From Prorocentrum cordatum (Eukaryota; Sar; Dinophyceae; Prorocentrales; Prorocentraceae), in the NCBI GenBank assembly GCA_963575745.1, contig CAUYUJ010000714.1, positions 371,619 through 435,618 of the forward strand: a stretch of 64,000 nt of DNA, read 5' to 3'. Within the stretch, counting starts at the first letter, position 1, and every line of letters starts with the position of its first letter. Position numbers and translations under genes: made by a program. Of the stretch, positions 1 to 8,521 are shown one piece after another. The notes under the pieces are model-generated. The model did not search any database and was not told where the DNA came from. It was given only the letters and a program-made list of their open reading frames with translations.

Positions 1-27
1 CCTCCAGGCAGGAGGTCGACAAGGGCG

Positions 28-600
28 TTGCCGACTACCTGTTCCCCCCCATCCATGGCGCCCCCTTCCACCTCGACGGCCCCCGCCGCGGGCCCCTGGC
101 TGGTGCTCTTGAGCACGCTGGCGGCCGCGCGCGCCATTGCCCTCGGAAGCACTTGCTCCGCCCAGAAATTGACGCGCTTCAACCTCGGCGACTGCATTGC
201 GGCTCTTTCTCGATGGAACTACGCTGCGGGCGCGTGGCAGACGCCCTTCGAAACCGCGTCATGATGATCGACGCCTACGGCAACAGCGCCATGGGGTCGC
301 ATCAGATTTCTGCGCCTTGCATGTCGCGACACCGCCCACGTCGCCCAGTCCATCGGCCACGGCGAGGCGCGCGTCGTGAACAACGCGAAGCAGAGCGACA
401 TTATCATGTGGTTCCCTGACGGCGTCGGAGACAACGCTACGCCCTCCGCGCTCTGTCGCATTCTGGGCGCGCGCGCCCCAGGCGACGACCGCGCCGTCGC
501 CCGCGCTATTTTGGGTTATTGCAAGCGGCCAGCAGCGCCGAAGCCCGACGATATAAGCATGTTCGTAGACACTGTTGTCGCAGCGCCCCGTCCGGCATAG
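28..600 (+). pseudogene. Possible PP2C-type phosphatase remnant
   Basis: One frame reads through 28-261 and again 265-600, separated by a TGA at 262-264. The first half contains FNLGDCIAALSR and the second half contains IIMWFPDGVGDN and, near the end, KPDDISMFVDTVV. In PP2C phosphatases of the PPTC7 type I expect a GDS-like metal-binding motif, a DG..DN motif and a final DDI stretch in this order, so the arrangement is suggestive. The conserved Ser after GD is Cys here, and Asp is preceded by Pro rather than Ser/Thr-Asp. The copy is short, starts at the window edge and is interrupted, so it would be a 3' fragment or a chance resemblance. It runs straight into the CT microsatellite. Confidence 0.28.
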
Positions 601-636
601 AGCCCCCCCCCCCTTGCCTCTCTCTCTTTCTCGCCC

Positions 637-937
<301 letters not shown>

Positions 938-943
938 GTAAGC

Positions 944-1012
944 GCTCGCACGTGAATCATCTAGGCAAGCCCGACCGCCGTCAAGCGGTACAACGCTTCC
1001 ATAGTCTTCTCT
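944..1012 (+). repeat. Split direct repeat A1
   Basis: A 69-bp stretch beginning GCTCGCACGTGAATCATC and ending TAGTCTTCTCT, identical by eye to A2 at 7071-7139. The six bases before it (GTAAGC) resemble the six before A2 (GCAAGT), which may mark the recombinase crossover region. Confidence 0.9.
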
Positions 1013-1038
1013 GGGCTCAAAGCGGGGCCTCAGATGGC

Positions 1039-1482
1039 ATGGATTTCGGGCTGAACCTATTTTACGAGGTTGTTCGATCGTTGGGCACCGCCGCCATAGT
1101 CTCGGCGGGCAGCTGCCCAGCGGTCCCCGCGTGCCCGGCGTGCCCGCCGTGCCCGGCGGTGCCCGCTTGCCCGGGCGCGCCACCGCTCCCCGAGCCGACG
1201 TGCGGGGTGAGCGACCCCGAGGTGCTGGCGGGCAACAGCCGCCTGTGGGCCTGGACGGTGCTGCTGCTCGCGGCCAGTTCGACGTTCGCCGCCCTCGGCT
1301 ACGCACGCAATGGCGGCCGTAGCACCGCTGGGGCCGCTGCCCCTGCAGGCGGCGCCTGGGCTGGGAGTGGCGGCACAGGCGGTCCGGGCGGCGGTGGCGT
1401 GGGCCTTCGTATGGTACGCGACGCCGGAGGTGCTGTGGCACCAGAGGCTGCTGCTCGGCGTGCTGGCGTCATCGGCGACTAG
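1039..1482 (+). CDS. Small Cys/Pro-rich single-pass membrane protein of the retroelement
   Basis: The ATG at 1039 opens 147 codons (MDFGLNLFYEVVRSLG...). Residues about 20-50 are a run of Cys-Pro and Val-Pro-Ala pairs (CPACPPCPAV), followed by a hydrophobic segment at about residues 74-95 (LWAWTVLLLAASSTFAALGY) that looks like one transmembrane helix, then a Gly/Ala-rich tail. The frame is open further upstream through the CT microsatellite, but the sequence inside the element starts at A1, so 1039 is the first sensible start. The 3' end overlaps the gag-like ORF (1310) in another frame, so gag could be reached by reinitiation or frameshifting. I do not know its function. It lies 26 bases downstream of A1, the position of the first gene of the element. 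Confidence 0.5.
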   Translation: MDFGLNLFYEVVRSLGTAAIVSAGSCPAVPACPACPPCPAVPACPGAPPLPEPTCGVSDPEVLAGNSRLWAWTVLLLAASSTFAALGYARNGGRSTAGAAAPAGGAWAGSGGTGGPGGGGVGLRMVRDAGGAVAPEAAARRAGVIGD

Positions 1483-2644
1483 GTTCCTCATTGTCACGCC
1501 AGATGGACAAGTGTATGATGAAGAGTACGGACCTGCCAATGCAGACGTGGTTGGGATCCGCTTCGCGACGGAGCGGTGGCCACCTCCACCTGGTGTGACG
1601 AGGGCGATGTGCTACAGGTTCGCCGCCGCTCCGACGGAGGCGCAGATCGCCCAGTGGACAGGGGGGGCGACCGCCCACGCCATGGCGTTGCGGACTACGG
1701 TGACGCCGCTCCCCGCGCTGGTGCACGGCAGCGCGACGCCGCCGGGGGCACCAGCCGCCGCGCCTGCCCCTGGGCCGCCCGCGCCTGGCGCGGCGGCCGC
1801 CGCGGGTGTTGCACCCGCGCCCGCTCAGGGGGAGGCTGGCAGCTGGCTGGCGGTTGAGACGCGGGCTGGGCTTCGTCGTGGGGAGGCGGCGGCCCTCTTG
1901 CCGCAGGCCATTGTGCAGGGCACGCGTGCTATGCAGGAGCAGGGGTTGCCGCCGCAGTGGGTGCTGCTCGCCTTCGTGCCACAGGGCGCCGAGATCGAGT
2001 TCGCCGGGGCGGAGGCGGTAGGCGATGCGCGGCTGATGACCGTGACTACCATCGGTGGGCAGAGAGTGAAGGCTGTGTTCCGAGCAGCAGTGGATGCCGT
2101 GCAGGAGGTGAGCTTCGTGGACTTCCCGGTGCCAGGCCCTCGCACGACATTGTGGTGCCTGAAGTTCATCAATCGTCGCAACGGAGGTGCGATTGACTGG
2201 CACCGCTTCTGGGAGCACACGCACGGCCTCAAGTCCGAGTTCTGGGGCGTCGGCGAGCATCTCATGATCATGCAAGCCGTGGACTTGGCCCTCACGTACG
2301 ACGCCCCGGACATCGTCAACCTGGGGGCTTTCGAGCTGATGATCAGGAAGGCCCAACTCATCGAGTACAGCTACTCCGAGATGGGCGGCGGCGGGAGGTC
2401 CAGCGACGGCGCCGAGGCCGACGGCAAGGAGAAGAAGGACAAGAAGGGCAAGGGCCGTGGCGGCCTCATGCGAGTGGGGCTCTACGACGAGGCCCAGATC
2501 TTCATGGGGGGCCATAAGGAGTTCGGGGACATCATGGTGGCCCCCGACCTCCTCGATTACGTGTCAAAGGAGGTGGAGCGCGATGCCAGCGTGCTCAAGC
2601 AGGTTCGCAAGGCCCGCGAGGAGCGGGCCGCGGCGGGCCGCTAG
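1310..2644 (+). CDS. Gag-like structural protein of the DIRS-like element
   Basis: 444 codons from the ATG at 1310 to TAG at 2642-2644. Residues 140-175 form a Pro/Ala-rich linker. The region 275-358 (from LWCLKFINRR, through DWHRFWEHTH, to FELMIRKAQLIEY) resembles the conserved core of a gag-like protein family I recognise from dinoflagellate retroelements. A Lys-rich patch follows at about 372-383 (DGKEKKDKKGKG), which could bind nucleic acid or act as a nuclear localisation signal. The position immediately before the RT ORF, with a 102-base gap, fits the gag slot of DIRS-order elements. No CCHC zinc knuckle is visible. The first ~58 codons overlap the membrane ORF in another frame, so an internal start is possible. 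The assignment rests on position and family resemblance, not on a motif with catalytic residues. Confidence 0.65.
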   Translation: MAAVAPLGPLPLQAAPGLGVAAQAVRAAVAWAFVWYATPEVLWHQRLLLGVLASSATRFLIVTPDGQVYDEEYGPANADVVGIRFATERWPPPPGVTRAMCYRFAAAPTEAQIAQWTGGATAHAMALRTTVTPLPALVHGSATPPGAPAAAPAPGPPAPGAAAAAGVAPAPAQGEAGSWLAVETRAGLRRGEAAALLPQAIVQGTRAMQEQGLPPQWVLLAFVPQGAEIEFAGAEAVGDARLMTVTTIGGQRVKAVFRAAVDAVQEVSFVDFPVPGPRTTLWCLKFINRRNGGAIDWHRFWEHTHGLKSEFWGVGEHLMIMQAVDLALTYDAPDIVNLGAFELMIRKAQLIEYSYSEMGGGGRSSDGAEADGKEKKDKKGKGRGGLMRVGLYDEAQIFMGGHKEFGDIMVAPDLLDYVSKEVERDASVLKQVRKAREERAAAGR

Positions 2645-2659
2645 CCCTACGAGAAGGCC

Positions 2660-2688
2660 GCCCGATCAGGCCTCCTGCCTGGTCGGGC
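2660..2688 (+). promoter_or_regulatory. Stem-loop between gag and RT ORFs
   Basis: An 11-bp stem (GCCCGATCAGG with CCTGGTCGGGC, one wobble pair) and a 7-base loop lie 16 bases after the gag stop and 59 bases before the RT start. Its place between two ORFs suggests a role in reinitiation or transcript processing, but this is inference from position only. Confidence 0.35.
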
Positions 2689-2746
2689 TTCCGGCGAGGG
2701 GACCCCCGTTCCCTCGCCCCAGCGGGCGGCTGCCGCGTCCTCGGAC

Positions 2747-5700
2747 ATGAAGGCTGCCCACAGTTTTGGACCGCCCGCTACTGACGGTCGACAGCGCGAC
2801 CTGTTCCCGCTGCCCGACGTGTTCCAGGGGCCATCCAGTTTTTCGGCGTGGACACGACCGAGTCTGTCACGACGCTCACGCCAGCGCCTCCATGCGCATC
2901 AGCACGAGTTGAAGTGGGCGAGCGACATGGTGGAGTCGCTCAACGAGATGAGTGCTGGGCCGCAGCACCGCGGCGCGTCGGAGGCGCAGGCCACCGAGGG
3001 CCAGCAGATGGTGCTCGATCGTCTTCTTTCATGTGCTCAAGAGGTGGGTCGCCCCCCTCCTGGGCTTTCAGGCCAGGAAGCCTTGCGAGAGCTTCTGGCC
3101 CGCCGGGGCTACGACGGCGAGCCCGCGACCCTGGCCAACCTTGATGTTGACTGTCTGGCACTTCCTGAGCGAGGTCACCGAGCGGTGCCTCTTTTGGAAC
3201 TGGATGAGCCAGCCGGTGTGGAAGTCGCAAGGATTCTACAGGAGAAGCTCTTGCCAAAAGAGGAGGCGGAGCAGCGTAAGTTGAGTTCGGGAGTGAAGAA
3301 GGTTTTCACGGATCCTCGCCTTCGTAATCGCCGTGAATATTTCAAGTTGGTGAAGCGGCTTGAGGCGTGCGGTCTCATCGAGTACAGGACGCACCGCGAG
3401 GAGGATGTCGGTGTGTTCGCGGTCCACAAGAAGGATGGCAGACAGCGTATGATCATTGATGCCCGATGGGCCAACTCTCACTTTGCTGACCCGCCAGACG
3501 TCAAGCTGGCCACGGGCCAAAGTTTCGCCATGCTCGAGGTTGACGCAGGCGAGCCCGTGTGGCTTGGCGGAGTGGACATCGTGAACTGTTTCTACACGCT
3601 GGAGCTCCCGTCCGAGTTCCGCGGGTACTTCGCCCTCCCTCGCCTTCGCGCCCGCGACGTTGGTGGAGACGGTGATGGAGTCGTCTTTCCGTGCCTGAAG
3701 GTGATCCCTATGGGCTGGAATCAAGCGCTGATGGCCTGTCAGATCATCCACGAAGCCATGGTGGACAAGATCGAGGGGATCTCGGCCGCCAACAGGATGT
3801 CCGACGGTGCCGAGGTGCCAGCCATGCAGCCGATGGTCCACACGGAGTACGTGGACAACTTCGTGGCATACGCTGGCGAGCAGGGCCCTGTGGCAGAGGC
3901 TGCCCGGCGGGTGGACGCCCTGTTCCGCTCGAAGGGGCTCCCTACCCACGGGGTCGAGGTGAGCCAGGGCGGCGCTTCGCTCGGCTGGGAGTTCGCGACC
4001 GACACCAGCCTGGCGGGGCCGAGTCGGCTTCGCCTCTGGAGGCTGCGGCTGGGCATCCAGGAGGTGCTGCGCCGCCCGAGGGTGTCGGGCCGTGTGATCG
4101 AGATCATCATAGGCCACCTCACCTTCGTCGGCCTGCTGCGCCGTGAGTTCCTGGCAGTTTTCGGGGCCGTCTATGCCTTCGTCAGCCAGAATCGTGAGCG
4201 GGAGGTTGCACTCTGGCCTGCCGTCAGGAGGGAGTTGAAATGGGCGTCCTCCTTACTCCCTTTGCTGCGTCGTGATCTCGGGGCAGCGTGGTCGGGCACG
4301 GTCTGTGTCAGCGACGCGTCGCCGTGGGGTCGCGGCGTCGTAGAGGGGGAACGGGCGGTGCCGCTCATTGCAGCTGCCGGGCGGGTGAGCGAGCGCTGGC
4401 GCTTCTCGAAGAGTGAGGAGCTCGGCGCCCGGGCTCGACTGCACTGCGAGTTGCAGCAAAGCAGGCTGCGATCGCAGGAGAAGGACAACCAATGGCCAGA
4501 CAGTTGTACCCCTTCCTCGGACTTCAGAGAAGTTAGCCCTGAGCTCATGAAAGGCGAATGGAGAGTTGTGTCTGCTGGCCGCTGGTGGAAGTCCGAACAC
4601 ATGCCCCTGCTCGAGGCTAGAGCTGTCCTCTGGGCCCTGAGGCACCAGCTCCGACGTCGGAGATCCTTTGGCAAAAAGCTACTATTCATCGTCGACGCTA
4701 TGAGTATCGCTCTGATGTTTTCGAAGGGGAGATCGTCGTCATCACCTATGAATCGCATCTGCAGACAATGGAGCGCACTATGTCTCGGAGCAAATGTTAT
4801 GCCAAGCGTACGATGGATCATGAGCGAGCTAAACCCAGCAGATGAGCCATCACGTATATATGCACCACCATCAACGTCATCAGCACTACATCGTCATTTC
4901 CTCGGATCCGTACCACGTGTTGGATCCGATTCAGGCAGCCCGAGGCCGGGACACCGCAGCAGCCCAGAGCGCGATGCTGCGCCGCCCTGCCCTGGCGACG
5001 GGAGCGTCGCCCGCGGCGAGCAGCGGGCAGCTCAACCGAGCGGCGGCCGCTGGGCCCTCAGCGACTCGGAGGCCGACAGCCGCGGCGGAGGCGAAGGCCA
5101 AGCGGGCCGCCCAGAGGAGGGCGCGCCAGCCCGAGGCGAAGGCCTACCAGGCCTCAGAGGGCCGCACCTTCCTGGAGGCCCGATCGGTGTCGAAGCCCGT
5201 GGAGGCGCTGTACAACACGCTGATGGACGAGTTCGAGCGCTGGGCGGCGGCCGAGCAGCTGGAGCTGCGGACGCTGGCGCAGCGCGACGCGGCGCTGGCG
5301 AAGCACTCGACCTTCCTCTTCTTCGAGGGCCACTCGGCGAGCGACTTCAGCAAGACGAGGGCGGCAGCCGCCTTCCGTTGGCTCGACGTGTCGAAGTCGG
5401 GCGTGGAGCTGCAGCGGGCGCGGCGAGCCCAGATCGGGTTCTGCAAGGTAGCGCCCGAGCGGTCGAGGCTGCCCATCCCACTGCTGATGGTGGCCGCGAT
5501 CGCCAACGAAATGGTGTGCATGGGGGTCGCTTGGTACATGCCGATCGCCGTGATGCTCCAGTTCGTGCTCTACCTCCGCCCGTGCGACGTGCTGTCGCTC
5601 TGCCGGGAGGAGCTGGCCCCGCCTCTCCCCCAGAACGTGGGAGGGCTGGGCAGGTGGAGCGTGCTGCTCCATCGCCAAGAGATGGGACAGCCGAGCAAGA

Positions 5701-6883
5701 CTGGCGTGTTCGACGAGGCGATGGTTCTCGACAACACCGAGTACGACGACCTAGACCAGGTGTGGGCCTGCCTCCTCAGCCGCTCCAAGGGGATGCTGTT
5801 CCCGATGACATACGTGGAGTATGCGAACGGCTTCGCAAAAGCGGTGGAGGCATTGAGGTACGGCCCGCTGGGCGTGGCTCATCTGTACCAGCTGCGCCAC
5901 GGCGGGGTGAGCCACGAGGTGGCGAGTGGACGGCGGCTGATCGCCGACGCTCAAAAAAGAGGAAGATGGCTCAGCAGTGCCAGCATGAGGCGCTACGAGA
6001 AGGGAGGCCGTGTGACCGAGATGTTGCACCGCCTGTCGTCCGAGCAGCTGCTGCACGCCCGCGCGTGCCGAGAACGGATTGGTGCGATCCTCTCCGGCTG
6101 CTCGGCGCCTCTGCCAGGCGGTCGCGACGAGGCGTCGCGCTCGAGCTTTTCTCGGGCAGCGGCCACTTCTCACAAGCGTGGCGCCAGTCGTCTTTCTTGA
6201 GAGGAATGCCCATCTTCGAATGGGACATCATGCATGGCGAGCGTTTCGATTTGCTGAAGCCGAGCAATCAGAAGCTAATCCGTGGATGGCTCATGGCAGG
6301 CATGGCGCGGGCAGTCTGGATCGGTCTTCTCTGTGCAAGCTGGTCTTCCGCCCGCAGATCAGACAACAGCGGGCCGCCCGCCTTGAGAAGTGCTGAACAC
6401 GTGATGGGCCTGCCCAGTCTCTCGTCCGCAGATCAAAGGAAAGTCAATGAGGGTAATGCAATGATGAGGTTCTGCCACTCCATCTTTTTGCTGTGCAAAC
6501 GGTTGCGCATCCCAGTAGTGCTTGAGAACCCCCACTCCTCGCGCCTCTGGGTTTCTCCCCCCTTCCTCCGCATAAGACAGTGGCAAGAGGCCCGGGAATT
6601 CGTCACCGATTTCTGTCAATGGGGAAAGCCGTGGAGAAAGCGAACCCGTTTTGTTTCCCTTTTTGTGGACCTGAGCGATGCCGAGAGACGGTGCCGCTCG
6701 TGTAAAGGAATCTGTACTCGTACTGGTAAGCCTCATATGATTTTATGCGGTAGGCAGGACAACAAGTTTCTGACGTCTATCGCCGAACCTTACCCCAGCA
6801 AGATGTGTGCTAAGCTATGTCAATGTTTCGCTAATGCCATTGCCAACAAAAGAGCCCTCGCTTTGTATGAATTCGGCCTGTAG
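2747..6883 (+). CDS. Reverse transcriptase - RNase H - methyltransferase polyprotein
   Basis: 1378 codons without a stop. Residues about 170-460 are the reverse transcriptase: VFAVHKKDGRQRMIIDARWA, motif A Asp at D277 (VDIVNCFY), GWNQALMACQ, and the catalytic box Y368-V-D-N (YVDNF), where the usual second Asp is Asn. Residues about 505-710 are RNase H with D523 (VSDAS), E623 (LEARAVLWAL), D650 (FIVDAM) and D699 (NPADEPSR). Residues about 700-1129 are low-complexity and are the alternative-frame reading of the recombinase gene. Residues 1130-1378 form a methyltransferase-like domain: ALELFSGSGHFSQAW (SAM-binding motif I type), LLCASWSSARRS and VVLENPHSSRLW. RT, RH and MT in one ORF with an overlapping recombinase is the known DIRS layout. 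The MT part may be expressed by read-through of this frame or by splicing; the sequence alone does not decide. Confidence 0.85.
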   Translation: MKAAHSFGPPATDGRQRDLFPLPDVFQGPSSFSAWTRPSLSRRSRQRLHAHQHELKWASDMVESLNEMSAGPQHRGASEAQATEGQQMVLDRLLSCAQEVGRPPPGLSGQEALRELLARRGYDGEPATLANLDVDCLALPERGHRAVPLLELDEPAGVEVARILQEKLLPKEEAEQRKLSSGVKKVFTDPRLRNRREYFKLVKRLEACGLIEYRTHREEDVGVFAVHKKDGRQRMIIDARWANSHFADPPDVKLATGQSFAMLEVDAGEPVWLGGVDIVNCFYTLELPSEFRGYFALPRLRARDVGGDGDGVVFPCLKVIPMGWNQALMACQIIHEAMVDKIEGISAANRMSDGAEVPAMQPMVHTEYVDNFVAYAGEQGPVAEAARRVDALFRSKGLPTHGVEVSQGGASLGWEFATDTSLAGPSRLRLWRLRLGIQEVLRRPRVSGRVIEIIIGHLTFVGLLRREFLAVFGAVYAFVSQNREREVALWPAVRRELKWASSLLPLLRRDLGAAWSGTVCVSDASPWGRGVVEGERAVPLIAAAGRVSERWRFSKSEELGARARLHCELQQSRLRSQEKDNQWPDSCTPSSDFREVSPELMKGEWRVVSAGRWWKSEHMPLLEARAVLWALRHQLRRRRSFGKKLLFIVDAMSIALMFSKGRSSSSPMNRICRQWSALCLGANVMPSVRWIMSELNPADEPSRIYAPPSTSSALHRHFLGSVPRVGSDSGSPRPGHRSSPERDAAPPCPGDGSVARGEQRAAQPSGGRWALSDSEADSRGGGEGQAGRPEEGAPARGEGLPGLRGPHLPGGPIGVEARGGAVQHADGRVRALGGGRAAGAADAGAARRGAGEALDLPLLRGPLGERLQQDEGGSRLPLARRVEVGRGAAAGAASPDRVLQGSARAVEAAHPTADGGRDRQRNGVHGGRLVHADRRDAPVRALPPPVRRAVALPGGAGPASPPERGRAGQVERAAPSPRDGTAEQDWRVRRGDGSRQHRVRRPRPGVGLPPQPLQGDAVPDDIRGVCERLRKSGGGIEVRPAGRGSSVPAAPRRGEPRGGEWTAADRRRSKKRKMAQQCQHEALREGRPCDRDVAPPVVRAAAARPRVPRTDWCDPLRLLGASARRSRRGVALELFSGSGHFSQAWRQSSFLRGMPIFEWDIMHGERFDLLKPSNQKLIRGWLMAGMARAVWIGLLCASWSSARRSDNSGPPALRSAEHVMGLPSLSSADQRKVNEGNAMMRFCHSIFLLCKRLRIPVVLENPHSSRLWVSPPFLRIRQWQEAREFVTDFCQWGKPWRKRTRFVSLFVDLSDAERRCRSCKGICTRTGKPHMILCGRQDNKFLTSIAEPYPSKMCAKLCQCFANAIANKRALALYEFGL
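4842..6200 (+). CDS. Tyrosine recombinase of the DIRS-like element
   Basis: 452 codons from ATG 4842 (which overlaps the last RNase H codons) to TGA 6198-6200, in a different frame from the RT ORF that encloses it. Residues about 105-230 form the predicted core-binding part (FLEARSVSKPVEALYNTLMD onward). The catalytic part shows R246 (LYLRPCDVLSL), R352-H353 (LYQLRHGGVSHE), a RGRW motif and the nucleophile Y385 (MRRYEK), in the order R...R-H...Y typical of tyrosine recombinases. The usual His two positions before the second Arg is not visible (YQLR). The enzyme is expected to integrate a circular DNA intermediate by recombination without target duplication. The last 67 bases overlap the start of the methyltransferase domain. 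The first ~100 residues are Ala/Arg-rich, so a later start is possible. Confidence 0.8.
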   Translation: MSHHVYMHHHQRHQHYIVISSDPYHVLDPIQAARGRDTAAAQSAMLRRPALATGASPAASSGQLNRAAAAGPSATRRPTAAAEAKAKRAAQRRARQPEAKAYQASEGRTFLEARSVSKPVEALYNTLMDEFERWAAAEQLELRTLAQRDAALAKHSTFLFFEGHSASDFSKTRAAAAFRWLDVSKSGVELQRARRAQIGFCKVAPERSRLPIPLLMVAAIANEMVCMGVAWYMPIAVMLQFVLYLRPCDVLSLCREELAPPLPQNVGGLGRWSVLLHRQEMGQPSKTGVFDEAMVLDNTEYDDLDQVWACLLSRSKGMLFPMTYVEYANGFAKAVEALRYGPLGVAHLYQLRHGGVSHEVASGRRLIADAQKRGRWLSSASMRRYEKGGRVTEMLHRLSSEQLLHARACRERIGAILSGCSAPLPGGRDEASRSSFSRAAATSHKRGASRLS

Positions 6884-6924
6884 GCCAGTAGTATTTCTGG
6901 CAACGTGAGCGCTTCCATAGTTTT

Positions 6925-7064
6925 GGTGTGTGTGTGCGTGCAGTGGCCCTTGTATGATATCAAACAGGTGCCGTCGGCTCGCCATGCCTCCAGCTGAGGC
7001 GGATCGCCTCCGACCACACACAGAAAAAGGTCTCTGCTGGCGGGGAAGGCTCTGGCAGGCTGAT
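6925..7064 (+). repeat. Split direct repeat B1
   Basis: 140 bp starting GGTGTGTGTGTGCGTGCAGT and ending GGCAGGCTGAT, identical by eye to B2 at 7190-7329 (constant offset 265). It lies 41 bases after the RT-RH-MT stop codon and only six bases before A2. Confidence 0.9.
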
Positions 7065-7070
7065 GCAAGT

Positions 7071-7139
7071 GCTCGCACGTGAATCATCTAGGCAAGCCCG
7101 ACCGCCGTCAAGCGGTACAACGCTTCCATAGTCTTCTCT
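7071..7139 (+). repeat. Split direct repeat A2
   Basis: 69 bp identical by eye to A1 (944-1012), placed between B1 and B2. The B1-A2 junction (GGCTGATGCAAGTGCTCGC) should resemble the sequence formed when the element's own ends join in a circle, as in other split-repeat DIRS-order elements. Confidence 0.9.
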
Positions 7140-7189
7140 CCCCCCCTCCCTTGGCTCTCGCTGCCCCGTTCGACTCTCTCAGCGCTATG

Positions 7190-7329
7190 GGTGTGTGTGT
7201 GCGTGCAGTGGCCCTTGTATGATATCAAACAGGTGCCGTCGGCTCGCCATGCCTCCAGCTGAGGCGGATCGCCTCCGACCACACACAGAAAAAGGTCTCT
7301 GCTGGCGGGGAAGGCTCTGGCAGGCTGAT
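7190..7329 (+). repeat. Split direct repeat B2 (right end of the element)
   Basis: 140 bp identical by eye to B1. It is separated from A2 by 50 bases (7140-7189, pyrimidine-rich start) and is followed immediately by ATATATAG and CT microsatellite, so 7329 is taken as the right end of the element. Confidence 0.9.
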
Positions 7330-8228
<899 letters not shown>

Positions 8229-8521
8229 GCTGCCTCGTCGCAGTTGTTCAGCGCCGCGAGACATTGGATTCTTTGGGCAAAAGGGCAAGCCCAAAAAGGG
8301 CGAGGCGCGAATGGCGTTCAAGCGCCCCTCTGCAACCAAGACCAAGGATTGGAAGAACACGCCGCGCGTCAGGGGGAAGAACGCGACGCCTGGCAGGGGC
8401 TTGCGCCGCGAGCAAGCAAAGTGGAAGCGCGCGGCCCCAGAGCTCTCGGCGGCGCTCGACTCGGAGATCGCGACCCGTCCGATCTGCGGGCGCGGCGCGC
8501 TCGAGGTTAGTCGCCCGCCCT

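Larger units (their letters stand above)
938..7329 (+). mobile_element. DIRS-order tyrosine-recombinase retrotransposon with split direct repeats (PAT/Ngaro-like)
   Basis: A 6.4-kb unit bounded by split direct repeats. A1 (944-1012) recurs exactly as A2 (7071-7139), and B1 (6925-7064) recurs as B2 (7190-7329), giving A1 - coding region - B1 A2 B2. Inside are, in order, a membrane ORF, a gag-like ORF, an RT-RNase H-methyltransferase ORF and an overlapping tyrosine recombinase ORF. DIRS-order elements are known to use a tyrosine recombinase instead of an integrase, to lack target-site duplications and, in the PAT and Ngaro groups, to have precisely this A1-B1A2-B2 layout; the methyltransferase domain is known from the DIRS and PAT groups. 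The flanks are CT/TA microsatellite on both sides with no obvious target duplication. All large frames are open and the repeat pairs show no mismatch by eye, so the copy is inferred to be young and possibly active. Confidence 0.85.
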
